DNA of 53,708 nt from Lachnospiraceae bacterium UBA7060 (GTDB lineage: Bacteria; Bacillota; Clostridia; Lachnospirales; Lachnospiraceae). The DNA lies in assembly GCA_002493835.1 (NCBI GenBank), contig DLAA01000019.1, positions 1-53,708 on the forward strand, written 5' to 3'. This document shows positions 25,815 through 34,432 of this stretch, piece by piece. The notes under the pieces are model-generated. The model was not told the DNA's origin, searched no databases, and saw nothing but the letters and a program-made list of their open reading frames with translations. Each line of letters starts with the position of its first letter. Position 1 is the stretch's first letter. Position numbers and translations under genes: made by a program.

Positions 25815-28154
25815 ATGATATCAAACAGTTTCGAAATTAGGGATACCGAGATGACAAAAGAAGTATCGCTGAAAGCGAAAATCGTATATGGGACGCTGGC
25901 TGTACTCTTTGTAATTCTCTTGTGGCTGGGAGATGAGGGAAAGCAGCCTATCATTTATGCCGGCATTGAGCTGCAGCATTCCATGGGCCTGATCAACACA
26001 GAAAATGCGCTGGTGATCAGAAAATCCGAGGGTTTGATTCAAACAGAGGATATGCAGACGCTGGGGGATATTTTGGCTGGATACAGTTCAGTGGCGAGTA
26101 CTCCCGCCTATGTGATGAACAAAGGCACCTACAGTGTGGATCTAAGCTACGGTGCAGATTCTGATGGCAGTGTGTTGGAGCTGTGGGAGCAGGGGGATAA
26201 GATCGCAGCCTGGCCGATAGATTCGCAGAAAAGAGAATTGACTGCGGATTTTGCCTTATCAAGGGATGCCAAGGAGCTGCAGTTTCGCATTAACTACAGT
26301 GGAAGCGGTACCCTTACTATAAAAAAACTGACGATTACACCGTTCACGCGCTTTTATACGGATACCTGCTTTTTTATAGCGGTTTTATTGATTTTGCATA
26401 CCGCTGTCTGGCTGTGCTGGAAGAGCGGCAGGAGAATATCCAGGGAGAAGCTTATTGACGGCTTTGTCATTTTGGGGGCGGCGCTCCTTGCGACGACGCC
26501 GCTGATGCAGACTTACCTTTATAATGCAGATGATTTGTGCTATCACCTTGCAAGGATTGAGGGGGTGAAGGATGCAATATTAGACGGACAAATCGGCGCC
26601 AATATTTTGCCAAACGGGCTGCAGAACAATGGCTATATGAATGCCATGTATCCTTATCTGTTTTTGTACATAGGCGCTTTTCTCCGCATCTGCAGGGTGT
26701 CTATTGCATTCTCTTATAAGGTGTTAGTTTTTCTCTCCAATTTAAGTTCGGCGGTCTGTGCCTATGTGGCGGTAAAATCCATGGTGAGATCCAGACGCAG
26801 TGTGATATTGGCGGTGATATTGTATACGCTGATGCCGTACCGGTTTACCAACATCCTTTCCAGAGGGGATTTGGGTGAGACGCTGGCTCTGATTTTTTGG
26901 CCCATGGTGATTGCGGGGCTTTATCATTTGATTATGGGTGATCGGAAAAAATGGTATTATCTCGTAATTGGATTCTCGGGAGCGCTGCAGAGCCATATTT
27001 TAAGTATGGTCTATGTGGCAGTGGTCTGTGCGTTTACGGTGCTTCTGTACGGTGTGCGCATTGCAAGACAGAAGCGGTACGTGGAGCTTTTGAAGGCAGC
27101 TGGATTGACAGTGCTTTTAAATGCCTGGTACATCGTACCCTTTTTGTTTTATTATTTTAAGGAGGATTTGAACAAGGACGTTTTGCGCTGGAGCGGTTAT
27201 TACGAGCAGTCCATCAATCTCTCCAACATGACGCAGTCTTTAAGTCTGTACAATAAGCAGTACTTCTCGATCGGACTGGCACTTCTTGGATGTGTCGGAG
27301 TCGGCGTGGTTTACCTTTTGTGTGAGCGGATGGGGAAGCTGGATGAGACGGATGGTTTTTTGCTCTATTTACTGGTTCTTGGGGCCGCGCTTGTGTTTAT
27401 GACGACGGGGTATTTCCCGAGCAGGGCGCTAATGGCTCATCCGTTTTTTTATAATATTGGTACAATGCTGCAGTTTCCCTGGCGTTTTCTGGGTCCTGCG
27501 TCAGCCTGTTTTCTCTTTGTGGGAGCAGCAGGGCTTGCCCGATCGGAGATTTTGAAGCCTTATCGAAATGCCATTATTGCCATGCTTGCGGGCTTGAGTT
27601 TATTGATCATCATCACGGTTCCCACCGATAATAACCATGTCCCTTATAAGAATGCGCAGTCACAGGCATCCAAAGGACATGAGACAAAGCTGGGAACCAG
27701 TGTGGGATTGTTTTATCCGCATGAGTGGCGGTTGATAGATGCAGTCGATGAAAAATTAACGACCAGTGTGGTTATATCGGATATTGGTTCCGTTTCTGTG
27801 CGAGGCTATGAGAAAAAGGGAACAAAAGCGGCGGTGTCCTACACGGCGGTTTCTCCTGGGGCGTATCTGGAAATACCTATGCAGAGATATCTGGGCTACC
27901 GCGCTGTCGATGAGCTGGGAAATTCTCTGGAGATAGAGCGAGGGGAAGGCGGCCGCATGCGTTTTTCTTTAAATGGGGACGGCAAAGAGCACCGGATTTA
28001 TGTGCGCTATGGGCCGGTAGCTGGATTTGTGATTGCGGATGTGGTTTCCGCGCTGACGATTTTGTATTGTCTGTGGGCAGGGTGGCTTCGCAGGGTGATT
28101 CCCCAATTAAAGAAGTCTGAGAGAGAGGAGTTTATGGAGTCGAATGAAACTTAG
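25815..28154 (+). CDS. Large GT-C-like membrane protein with extracytoplasmic beta-rich domain
   Basis: A 779-residue protein. One helix (about 24-38) precedes a soluble, probably beta-rich outer domain (about 45-175), then a second helix near 183-202 and about ten more. NADDLCYH at residues 237-244 has the Asp-Asp and His pattern of GT-C active-site loops, and NILSRGDLGETLAL lies further on. A soluble C-terminal domain (about 615-740) precedes one last helix. The overall plan resembles YfhO-like and PTPS-related membrane glycosyltransferases. The start is uncertain: 25815, or 25851 (MTKEVSLK). It interrupts pseC and pseF, so it may act on the nonulosonate-containing glycan. Overlaps the next gene by 11 bases. 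Confidence 0.62.
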   Translation: MISNSFEIRDTEMTKEVSLKAKIVYGTLAVLFVILLWLGDEGKQPIIYAGIELQHSMGLINTENALVIRKSEGLIQTEDMQTLGDILAGYSSVASTPAYVMNKGTYSVDLSYGADSDGSVLELWEQGDKIAAWPIDSQKRELTADFALSRDAKELQFRINYSGSGTLTIKKLTITPFTRFYTDTCFFIAVLLILHTAVWLCWKSGRRISREKLIDGFVILGAALLATTPLMQTYLYNADDLCYHLARIEGVKDAILDGQIGANILPNGLQNNGYMNAMYPYLFLYIGAFLRICRVSIAFSYKVLVFLSNLSSAVCAYVAVKSMVRSRRSVILAVILYTLMPYRFTNILSRGDLGETLALIFWPMVIAGLYHLIMGDRKKWYYLVIGFSGALQSHILSMVYVAVVCAFTVLLYGVRIARQKRYVELLKAAGLTVLLNAWYIVPFLFYYFKEDLNKDVLRWSGYYEQSINLSNMTQSLSLYNKQYFSIGLALLGCVGVGVVYLLCERMGKLDETDGFLLYLLVLGAALVFMTTGYFPSRALMAHPFFYNIGTMLQFPWRFLGPASACFLFVGAAGLARSEILKPYRNAIIAMLAGLSLLIIITVPTDNNHVPYKNAQSQASKGHETKLGTSVGLFYPHEWRLIDAVDEKLTTSVVISDIGSVSVRGYEKKGTKAAVSYTAVSPGAYLEIPMQRYLGYRAVDELGNSLEIERGEGGRMRFSLNGDGKEHRIYVRYGPVAGFVIADVVSALTILYCLWAGWLRRVIPQLKKSEREEFMESNET

Positions 28155-29175
28155 TATCATAGTGCCGGTCTACAATATGGCGGATGACCGAAAACTAGAA
28201 TACTGTCTGGATTCCTTAGTTGGACAGACTCTCTCGGATTATGAGATTATTGCGGTGGACGATTGTTCCACTGATGAATCGTGGCGTATCCTGCAGGAAT
28301 ATGAGAGCCGATTTCCAGAGAAGTTTCGAGCGGTACACCTTGAGGAAAACAGGCATCAGGGCGGTGCGAAGAATGAAGGATTAAGGCGGGCACAGGGAGA
28401 GTGGATCGGCTTTATCGACAGTGACGACTGGATTACACCTGACATGTATGAACGGCTGATCGGAAGAGCACAGGAGACGGGAGCGGATCTGGCAGGCTGT
28501 GATTACTGCCTTACGTCTGAGCATTCCATGAAGGTGGGACAGGTGGTCCACAACAATAAGATGAGTCAGTCCGGTGTGCTCAATGATGAGAAAAGGCGCA
28601 GCCTGATTCTGGATGGGGGAAGTCTGGTCGTAAAGATTTTCCGCCGCTCCATGATTTTGGAGAACGAGCTCTGGTTTCCTGAACATATCTTCTATGAAGA
28701 CAATGCGCTTGGCAATTCTTATCTGGTGCTGGCCAAGCATTTTGAATACATTGAGGAGCCGCTGTATTATTATTATCAGCATCAATCTTCCACTGTTCAC
28801 ACGATCTCCCCAAAGCGCTGTGAGGACCGTTTAGAGGCTGGCAGGCTGATGCTTGAGGAGGCAAAGCGGCATGATTTTCTGGACAGATACCGTCCGGAGT
28901 TAGAGTACAGCTTTACTCTTCTCTTTTATGTGAATACTCTCTTTACTTATATGGCGGGCGTAAAGCGGAGCAGATACCGGTTTGTGAAGGCCATGGGGGA
29001 GGAGATGCGGTGCCGCTTTCCGGATTTTCAGAACAATTCCTATTACCAGGAACGAACGCATGAGGAAGAGAAAAAGCTGATTCGTATACAGATGAAGTCG
29101 ACGCTCCTATTTATGGTTTACTATAAACTGTTGTGGGCGTACCGCAATTTTCGAAAGAGACTTCAGGGGAGATAA
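28144..29175 (+). CDS. Family 2 glycosyltransferase
   Basis: A 343-residue GT-A enzyme. LSIIVPVYNMAD (residues 3-14), VDDCSTDES (38-46), HQGGAKNEGL (71-80) and DSDDW (92-96) form the catalytic domain. The remainder has an acidic block FPEHIFYEDNALG, the usual late Glu-Asp catalytic-base region of this subgroup. No membrane helix. It is tucked between the large membrane protein (11-base overlap) and the fusion gene (one base gap), so all three are probably translated together. A transferase acting before or after the nonulosonate is plausible. Confidence 0.88.
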   Translation: MKLSIIVPVYNMADDRKLEYCLDSLVGQTLSDYEIIAVDDCSTDESWRILQEYESRFPEKFRAVHLEENRHQGGAKNEGLRRAQGEWIGFIDSDDWITPDMYERLIGRAQETGADLAGCDYCLTSEHSMKVGQVVHNNKMSQSGVLNDEKRRSLILDGGSLVVKIFRRSMILENELWFPEHIFYEDNALGNSYLVLAKHFEYIEEPLYYYYQHQSSTVHTISPKRCEDRLEAGRLMLEEAKRHDFLDRYRPELEYSFTLLFYVNTLFTYMAGVKRSRYRFVKAMGEEMRCRFPDFQNNSYYQERTHEEEKKLIRIQMKSTLLFMVYYKLLWAYRNFRKRLQGR

Positions 29176-29176
29176 A

Positions 29177-31345
29177 ATGGAGATTGGGAGCATCTTTGAG
29201 ATAGATCCTGCGGTGGTGAGTGAGGGCAGGGATGCGGGCGCACTTCGGCTTTCACAGGTGGACAAGTACGGGAAGAGAAATCAATGCTTTACGGCATCCG
29301 GGAGGGAGGCCATTGAACTTGCGCTGATCAGCCTGGAGAGAGAGAAGCCCAAGACGCGGAAATGTTGTCTGATGCCGGCTTATATGTGCGATTCGGTATT
29401 CATTCCTTTTGCCCACAGAGGGTGGGAACTTGTTTTCTATCAAGTGGACAGGGATTTGGAGACGGATGGGGAGGAAATCGTTCGGCTGGCATTGGAAAAA
29501 GACCCGGGATTGATATTCATTCATCCATACTTTGGAACGGATACCTGCAGGGGACTGCGCAGACAGCTGGCCGCCCTTGAGAAAAAGCATGTCCTGATCA
29601 TGGAGGATGTGACGCAGTCCTATTATCTGGAGGCGGCTGGAAAGGAAGCGGACTTTGTCGTGGGGAGCCTGCGCAAGTGGTATGCGGTTCCTGACGGTGG
29701 ATTTGTGGCTTCGGACTTGTCTCTTGCGGTGGATCTTTTGAAGCCGGGCGATGATTACGCCAGGGAGCGCCTTGTCCCTCTTGTGCAGAAATGGGAATAT
29801 CTGCGTGAGAAAGAAAGAAAGATGGGCGGTGTGCTGACGGAGGAATGGCTGTCCATAAAGGAGGCGTATCTGAGGCAGAACCGCACGCAGGAGGAGGCAC
29901 TTGACCAGTATCAGGGCGTGCGGCGCATATCGCGTGTATCCGCGGCAGTTCTCTCCGAGATGGATGAGGGTGCAGCGGCACTAAAAAGAGCGGAAAATTA
30001 TCGAGTTTTATATAACAAAATAAAAGAAATGAAGAGGCTTTGGCCTGTTCTTATCCAAAAGGAGGGTGCAGCGCCGCTCTATCTGCCGGTCTATGCCAGG
30101 GAGCGTGACAGCTTGCAGCGGTTTTTGAGAGAGCGGGGGATATATGCGCCGGTGCTCTGGCCGGTGGGAGAGGAAAATCGTGACTATCTTGGCGAGGAGG
30201 AATCCTATATATACGAACATATATTGGCGCTCCCCTTGGATCAGCGCTATGGTCCGGAACAGATGGAGGAGCTGGCAGGAGTGCTGGCACGGTATGAGGA
30301 GCAGCCGGTAATCGGTATCCGGGTGGATTTAAACGACACGATAGCAACGGGACATATGATGCGCTGCATCACCATTGCCAAACAGATCAAGAGCCGAGGA
30401 TGTCAGGTAGTATTTTTTACAGCGGACGAGGAGGCAGGCGAGATGCTTTCCCGTGCGGGTATGGATCATATCTGTCTGCACACAAAATGGAACCGGATGG
30501 AGGAAGAGCTGCCAAAGCTTAAAAAGCTTTTAGCTCTGTCACATATCAAGATTCTCTTGGTGGATTCCTATGAGGCGGAGCCTGCCTATTTTGATGGACT
30601 GAAAGGTACTGTGCTGCTGGCCTATATAGATGACTGTTTCGATGCGGTTTATGCGGTGGATGTTTTGATCAATTACAATGCCTATCACACCAGATTTCCC
30701 TATGAAGAAACTTATGGCAGCAGGACAAAACTTCTTTTGGGTACGGATTATGTACCGCTCAGGGAAGATTTTGGGAAGGCGGAGGCTCGGAAAGAAGAAG
30801 CGCGGCGGGAGAAAGAGGGATTTGATGTGCTTCTCTCCAGCGGCGGCGGAGATAAGGAAAACGCCATTCTCGGTATTCTGCAAAAGGCTTCTTTGACGGA
30901 GGAACTTAGCGAGGTTACCTTTCATGCGGTAGTGGGCGTGTATCATCCTCAGGGGGATGCGATCGAGGAATTTGCGCAGACGCATAAAAATGTGAAGGTT
31001 TATCGCCCCTGTACGGATATGGCGGGACTGATGGCGGACTGTGACGCGGCTGTGTCCGCGGCGGGCACAATGTTGTTTGAACTTTCCGCCATGCAGGTGC
31101 CTACCGTGTTTTTCCAATCAGCGGAGAATCAGCGGTACGACAGGGAATTTTTTGAGGAAGAAGAGAGGATGCTCTTTGCCGGGGATATCAGGCAGGACAG
31201 GGAGACATGCATCGAGGCAGTCTGCGGGGGCTTGAAGCGTCTGCTTGCGGACGAGGAGCTGAGGGAGCGCATGAGAGAAAATCTTTCCAAGGTCACAGAC
31301 GGGTGCGGCGCGGCGCGGATTGCAGAGGAACTTATCACATTGTAA
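29177..31345 (+). CDS. pseG: Fusion: DegT-type aminotransferase + PseG-like UDP-sugar hydrolase
   Basis: One uninterrupted 722-residue frame. Residues 1-372 read as a type I PLP aminotransferase: SGREAIELAL (41-50), LPAY-like MPAYMCDSVF, EDVTQS with Asp144, and SLRKW with candidate PLP Lys167. Residues 378-722 read as PseG, the GT-B hydrolase that releases UDP from the di-N-acetyl-trideoxy-altrose intermediate: GIRVDLNDTIATGHMMRC with His393, SSGGGD (554-559) and SAAGTMLFEL (627-636). PseG is normally a separate protein of about 340 residues. A second aminotransferase beside PseC is unexpected, and its substrate is unknown. No internal start with a good ribosome binding site is evident at the junction. 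It follows its neighbour by one base and precedes pseF. Confidence 0.85.
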   Translation: MEIGSIFEIDPAVVSEGRDAGALRLSQVDKYGKRNQCFTASGREAIELALISLEREKPKTRKCCLMPAYMCDSVFIPFAHRGWELVFYQVDRDLETDGEEIVRLALEKDPGLIFIHPYFGTDTCRGLRRQLAALEKKHVLIMEDVTQSYYLEAAGKEADFVVGSLRKWYAVPDGGFVASDLSLAVDLLKPGDDYARERLVPLVQKWEYLREKERKMGGVLTEEWLSIKEAYLRQNRTQEEALDQYQGVRRISRVSAAVLSEMDEGAAALKRAENYRVLYNKIKEMKRLWPVLIQKEGAAPLYLPVYARERDSLQRFLRERGIYAPVLWPVGEENRDYLGEEESYIYEHILALPLDQRYGPEQMEELAGVLARYEEQPVIGIRVDLNDTIATGHMMRCITIAKQIKSRGCQVVFFTADEEAGEMLSRAGMDHICLHTKWNRMEEELPKLKKLLALSHIKILLVDSYEAEPAYFDGLKGTVLLAYIDDCFDAVYAVDVLINYNAYHTRFPYEETYGSRTKLLLGTDYVPLREDFGKAEARKEEARREKEGFDVLLSSGGGDKENAILGILQKASLTEELSEVTFHAVVGVYHPQGDAIEEFAQTHKNVKVYRPCTDMAGLMADCDAAVSAAGTMLFELSAMQVPTVFFQSAENQRYDREFFEEEERMLFAGDIRQDRETCIEAVCGGLKRLLADEELRERMRENLSKVTDGCGAARIAEELITL

Positions 31346-31364
31346 AGTGAGGAGATACTGTGAA

Positions 31365-32084
31365 ATGAAAACAGAGATTAACGCGGTGGCAATCATCACA
31401 GCCCGGGGCGGAAGCAAACGGATTCCGGGGAAAAATATCAGGGAGTTTATGGGGAAACCGATGCTCTGTTATGGCATCGAGGCGGCGCTTTCGGCTGGAA
31501 TATTCAGAGAAGTGATGGTGTCCACCGACGATGAAGAGATTGCGGAGACTGCGCGCGCAGCGGGGGCAGCAGTTCCTTTTATGAGAAGCAGGGAGACTTC
31601 CAGCGATTTTGCCACCACGGACGACGTGCTGATGGAGGTGCTTGAGACTTATGAAAGCCGGGGAGAGTATTTTGATTACATGGCATGTATTTATCCGACG
31701 GCGCCATTTGTGACAGCTGAGAAACTGACGTCGGCCATGAATCTTCTGATAGAGAAGGAAGCCTCCGGAGTGATGCCTGTGGTGCGGTTTTCTTTTCCGC
31801 CCCAGCGGGGCATGGTTGTCCGTGACGGGAAGCTCACGTACAGTTATCCTGAGAATGCTATGAAACGGTCTCAAGATTTGGAGGCAGTGTATCATGACAG
31901 CGGACAGTTTTACTGCTATCATGTGAAGCGTTATATGGCCTGCCGGGGGGATCTGCCAGACGGTTATCTTCCAGTTATTGTGCCGGAGACAGAGGTGCAG
32001 GACATTGACAATCCGTCGGACTGGGCACTGGCAGAGATGAAATACCGTATGATGCGGGAAGCCTGTGAGCGTTCAGAGAGATAA
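31365..32084 (+). CDS. pseF: Pseudaminic acid cytidylyltransferase
   Basis: A 239-residue soluble nucleotidyltransferase. It activates the nonulosonic acid with CTP to give the CMP-sugar. The N-terminal loop AIITARGGSKRIPGKNI (residues 9-25) is the CMP-NeuAc-synthetase-type signature. STDDEEIA and YPTAPF also match, and the length fits PseF. The ATG at 31365 lies ten bases after GAGGAG; the open frame from 31320 overlaps the upstream gene and would add an unlike N terminus. Pathway order PseG, PseF, PseI in adjacent genes supports the call over NeuA or LegF. Confidence 0.93.
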   Translation: MKTEINAVAIITARGGSKRIPGKNIREFMGKPMLCYGIEAALSAGIFREVMVSTDDEEIAETARAAGAAVPFMRSRETSSDFATTDDVLMEVLETYESRGEYFDYMACIYPTAPFVTAEKLTSAMNLLIEKEASGVMPVVRFSFPPQRGMVVRDGKLTYSYPENAMKRSQDLEAVYHDSGQFYCYHVKRYMACRGDLPDGYLPVIVPETEVQDIDNPSDWALAEMKYRMMREACERSER

Positions 32085-32144
32085 AAGGCTTGGCAGTACA
32101 GTGTAAAACAGTGGAAAGAGAATCAGCAAAGGAAGGTAAAGTTT

Positions 32145-33200
32145 ATGGGGCAGCAGAAAATAAAGATCGGCAGCCGTCTGATCGGGGAGGGGGAACCGAC
32201 TTATATTGTGGCGGAGATGTCGGCCAATCATCTGCAGGATTATGACAGAGCTAAGGCAATTATAAGAGCGGCGCACGAGGCGGGAGCAGATGCAGTGAAG
32301 CTGCAGACCTACACGGCGGACACTATCACAATGGACTGTGATAATAAATATTTTCAGATTACCCAGGGGACGATTTGGGACGGCACCACCTTTTATAAAT
32401 TGTATGAGGAGGCTTACACGCCTTGGGAGTGGCAGCCGAAGCTTATGAAACTTGCCAATGATCTGGGGATGGCGTGTTTTTCTTCACCGTTTGATTTTAC
32501 AGCGGTAGATTTTATGGAAGAGATGAAAATGCCCGCTTATAAAATTGCCTCTTTTGAGATCCGGGATATTCCCTTGATTCGAAAGATTGCGAAACTGGGA
32601 AAACCGGTGATCATGGCGACAGGGATCGCTTATCTGGAAGATATCGAGCGGGCGGTCAGAACCTGTCTCGAGGAGGGAAACAGACAGATCATTTTGTTAA
32701 AGTGTACCTCTACCTACCCTTCGCCTTATGAGGACATGAATATCCGGGTGATTCCTCATATGGCAGAGGTTTTTGACTGTGTGACTGGTCTTTCCGATCA
32801 CAGTATGGGCAGTGCCGTGGCGGTGGCTTCGGTGGCCCTCGGTGCGCGGATGGTGGAAAAGCATTTTACTCTTTCGCGGGAGGATGGCGGGCCGGATGCC
32901 GCTTTTTCCATGGAACCTGCAGAGTTTAAAAAAATGGTGGATGAAATCCGTGTGGTAGAGAAGGCGCTGGGGAAGGTGACCTATCGTCTGACAAAGAAGC
33001 AGGAGAGGAGCAGGGAGGAGGGGCGGTCCCTGTTTGTCACGGAAGATATAAAAAAGGGAGAAATCTTCACAGAGAAAAATATGCGTTCCATACGGCCTGC
33101 CTTCGGATTGGCCCCTGTGTACTATGAGGAAGTTTTGGGGAAGCGGGCGCGGTGCGATATAGCCCGCGGGACGCCGATGGAATGGAAGTATATAGAATAG
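32145..33200 (+). CDS. pseI: Pseudaminic acid synthase
   Basis: A 351-residue NeuB-family enzyme that condenses a 6-deoxy-di-N-acetyl hexose with phosphoenolpyruvate to make the nine-carbon acid. The N-terminal TIM barrel contains IVAEMSANH and AVKLQTYTADT; GLSDHSMG and EKHFTLSREDGGPDAAFS are typical of the family. A C-terminal SAF (antifreeze-like) domain covers about 285-347 (RSLFVTEDIKKGE, then GTPMEW). EMSANHLQ rather than the IG-NH variants and the gene context point to PseI. AAGGAAGG precedes the ATG. Followed at 11 bases by the ATP-grasp gene. Confidence 0.94.
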   Translation: MGQQKIKIGSRLIGEGEPTYIVAEMSANHLQDYDRAKAIIRAAHEAGADAVKLQTYTADTITMDCDNKYFQITQGTIWDGTTFYKLYEEAYTPWEWQPKLMKLANDLGMACFSSPFDFTAVDFMEEMKMPAYKIASFEIRDIPLIRKIAKLGKPVIMATGIAYLEDIERAVRTCLEEGNRQIILLKCTSTYPSPYEDMNIRVIPHMAEVFDCVTGLSDHSMGSAVAVASVALGARMVEKHFTLSREDGGPDAAFSMEPAEFKKMVDEIRVVEKALGKVTYRLTKKQERSREEGRSLFVTEDIKKGEIFTEKNMRSIRPAFGLAPVYYEEVLGKRARCDIARGTPMEWKYIE

Positions 33201-33211
33201 GTTAATAGAAA

Positions 33212-34432
33212 ATGACAAAAAAGATAATGATTTTAGGTGCGAGTGCCCTGCAGGTTCCTGCCATTAAAAAAGCGAAGGAACTGGGCTATCAAGTGATTGC
33301 CGTGGATTACGACGAGAATGCGGTGGGTTTTGCGTTTGCTGATGTGAAATTAGTGGTGAGCACGTTGGATCAGGAGGAGGTGTATCGCCAGGCGTTGATT
33401 TATCAGCCGGATGTGGTGATCACTTCCACCAGCGACGGGCCTGTGCGGACGGCGGCTTATGTCAATGAAAAGCTTGGTAAGCGGCCGGATCTCTCCTATG
33501 AGAATGCGCAGTGCGCCACCATAAAGAGTAAAATGAGGAACCGCCTGAGAGAGTGCGGCGTACCCATTCCAAAATATTATGCCGTGGAGGACTTTACAGC
33601 CTTTTCGGAGGCGGTGGACAAGCTGAATGGGAGGTGCATTGTAAAGCCTGCGGATAATGCGGGGAGCCGGGGGGTAATGCTCTTGGATCCTGAGGAATTA
33701 AGCGCGGCGCATTTCAATGAGAGGAAAGAGCAGATATACCGCTATAGCCGCGGCAATTCCAGAGGCGGCACCGTGATGGTGGAGGAATATATGCAGGGAC
33801 CGGAGGTCAGTGTGGAGGCTATTGTGATAGAGGGGAAGCCTCACATTCTGACGGTTACGGATAAGTTTATTACGCCGCCGCCTTACTTTGTGGAGCTGGC
33901 CCACTGCGAGGCAAGCATGTTGGATGAAAAGATACAGGAAGGGATCAGAGCTGTGGCCGGACAGGCGATCTGTGCCATCGGCATCGAGAATGCGCCGGCC
34001 CATGTGGAAGTGAAGGTGACGCAGGACGGCCCGAAGATTGTGGAGCTTGCGGCAAGGCTTGGCGGTGATTTTATCACATCTAAGCTGGTGCCTCTTTCTA
34101 CGGGGATTGATATGGTGGGGGCCTCCGTGGAGCTGGCAGTGGGAAAGCGGCCGGATCTTACTCCGAAGTGGAACCGCGGCGCGGCGATTCATTTTATCCA
34201 TGCAGATGAGGGGCAGGAGGGTATAATCTCCGAAATAGCCGTGCCGCGCGCGCTTTATGCACAAAAGGGTGTGGAGGAGATCATCCTTTACAAAAAGCCC
34301 GGCGACAGCGTGCAGGGTACGCGTTCCAGCAACGACAGACTTGGCCATGTGATCACGACAGGAGAGACTCCGCAGGAGGCCATGGAGCTGGGAGCAAGGG
34401 TAGTGGCACAAATAGGTGTGGGGATTGCATGA
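33212..34432 (+). CDS. ATP-grasp ligase, function in nonulosonate block unknown
   Basis: A 406-residue soluble protein with the ATP-grasp architecture. An N-terminal Rossmann-like pre-grasp region begins KIMILGASALQVPAI. The ATP-binding region has CIVKPADNAGSRGV, VEEYMQGPEVSVE and GIENAPAHVEVKV, followed by the metal-binding KIVELAARLGGDF. ATP-grasp enzymes join a carboxylate to an amine or thiol through an acyl phosphate. Its place between pseI and a sialyltransferase-like gene suggests it ligates something, perhaps an amino acid, onto the acid sugar or its precursor. That is inference only. The stop overlaps the next start (ATGATGA). Confidence 0.8.
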   Translation: MTKKIMILGASALQVPAIKKAKELGYQVIAVDYDENAVGFAFADVKLVVSTLDQEEVYRQALIYQPDVVITSTSDGPVRTAAYVNEKLGKRPDLSYENAQCATIKSKMRNRLRECGVPIPKYYAVEDFTAFSEAVDKLNGRCIVKPADNAGSRGVMLLDPEELSAAHFNERKEQIYRYSRGNSRGGTVMVEEYMQGPEVSVEAIVIEGKPHILTVTDKFITPPPYFVELAHCEASMLDEKIQEGIRAVAGQAICAIGIENAPAHVEVKVTQDGPKIVELAARLGGDFITSKLVPLSTGIDMVGASVELAVGKRPDLTPKWNRGAAIHFIHADEGQEGIISEIAVPRALYAQKGVEEIILYKKPGDSVQGTRSSNDRLGHVITTGETPQEAMELGARVVAQIGVGIA

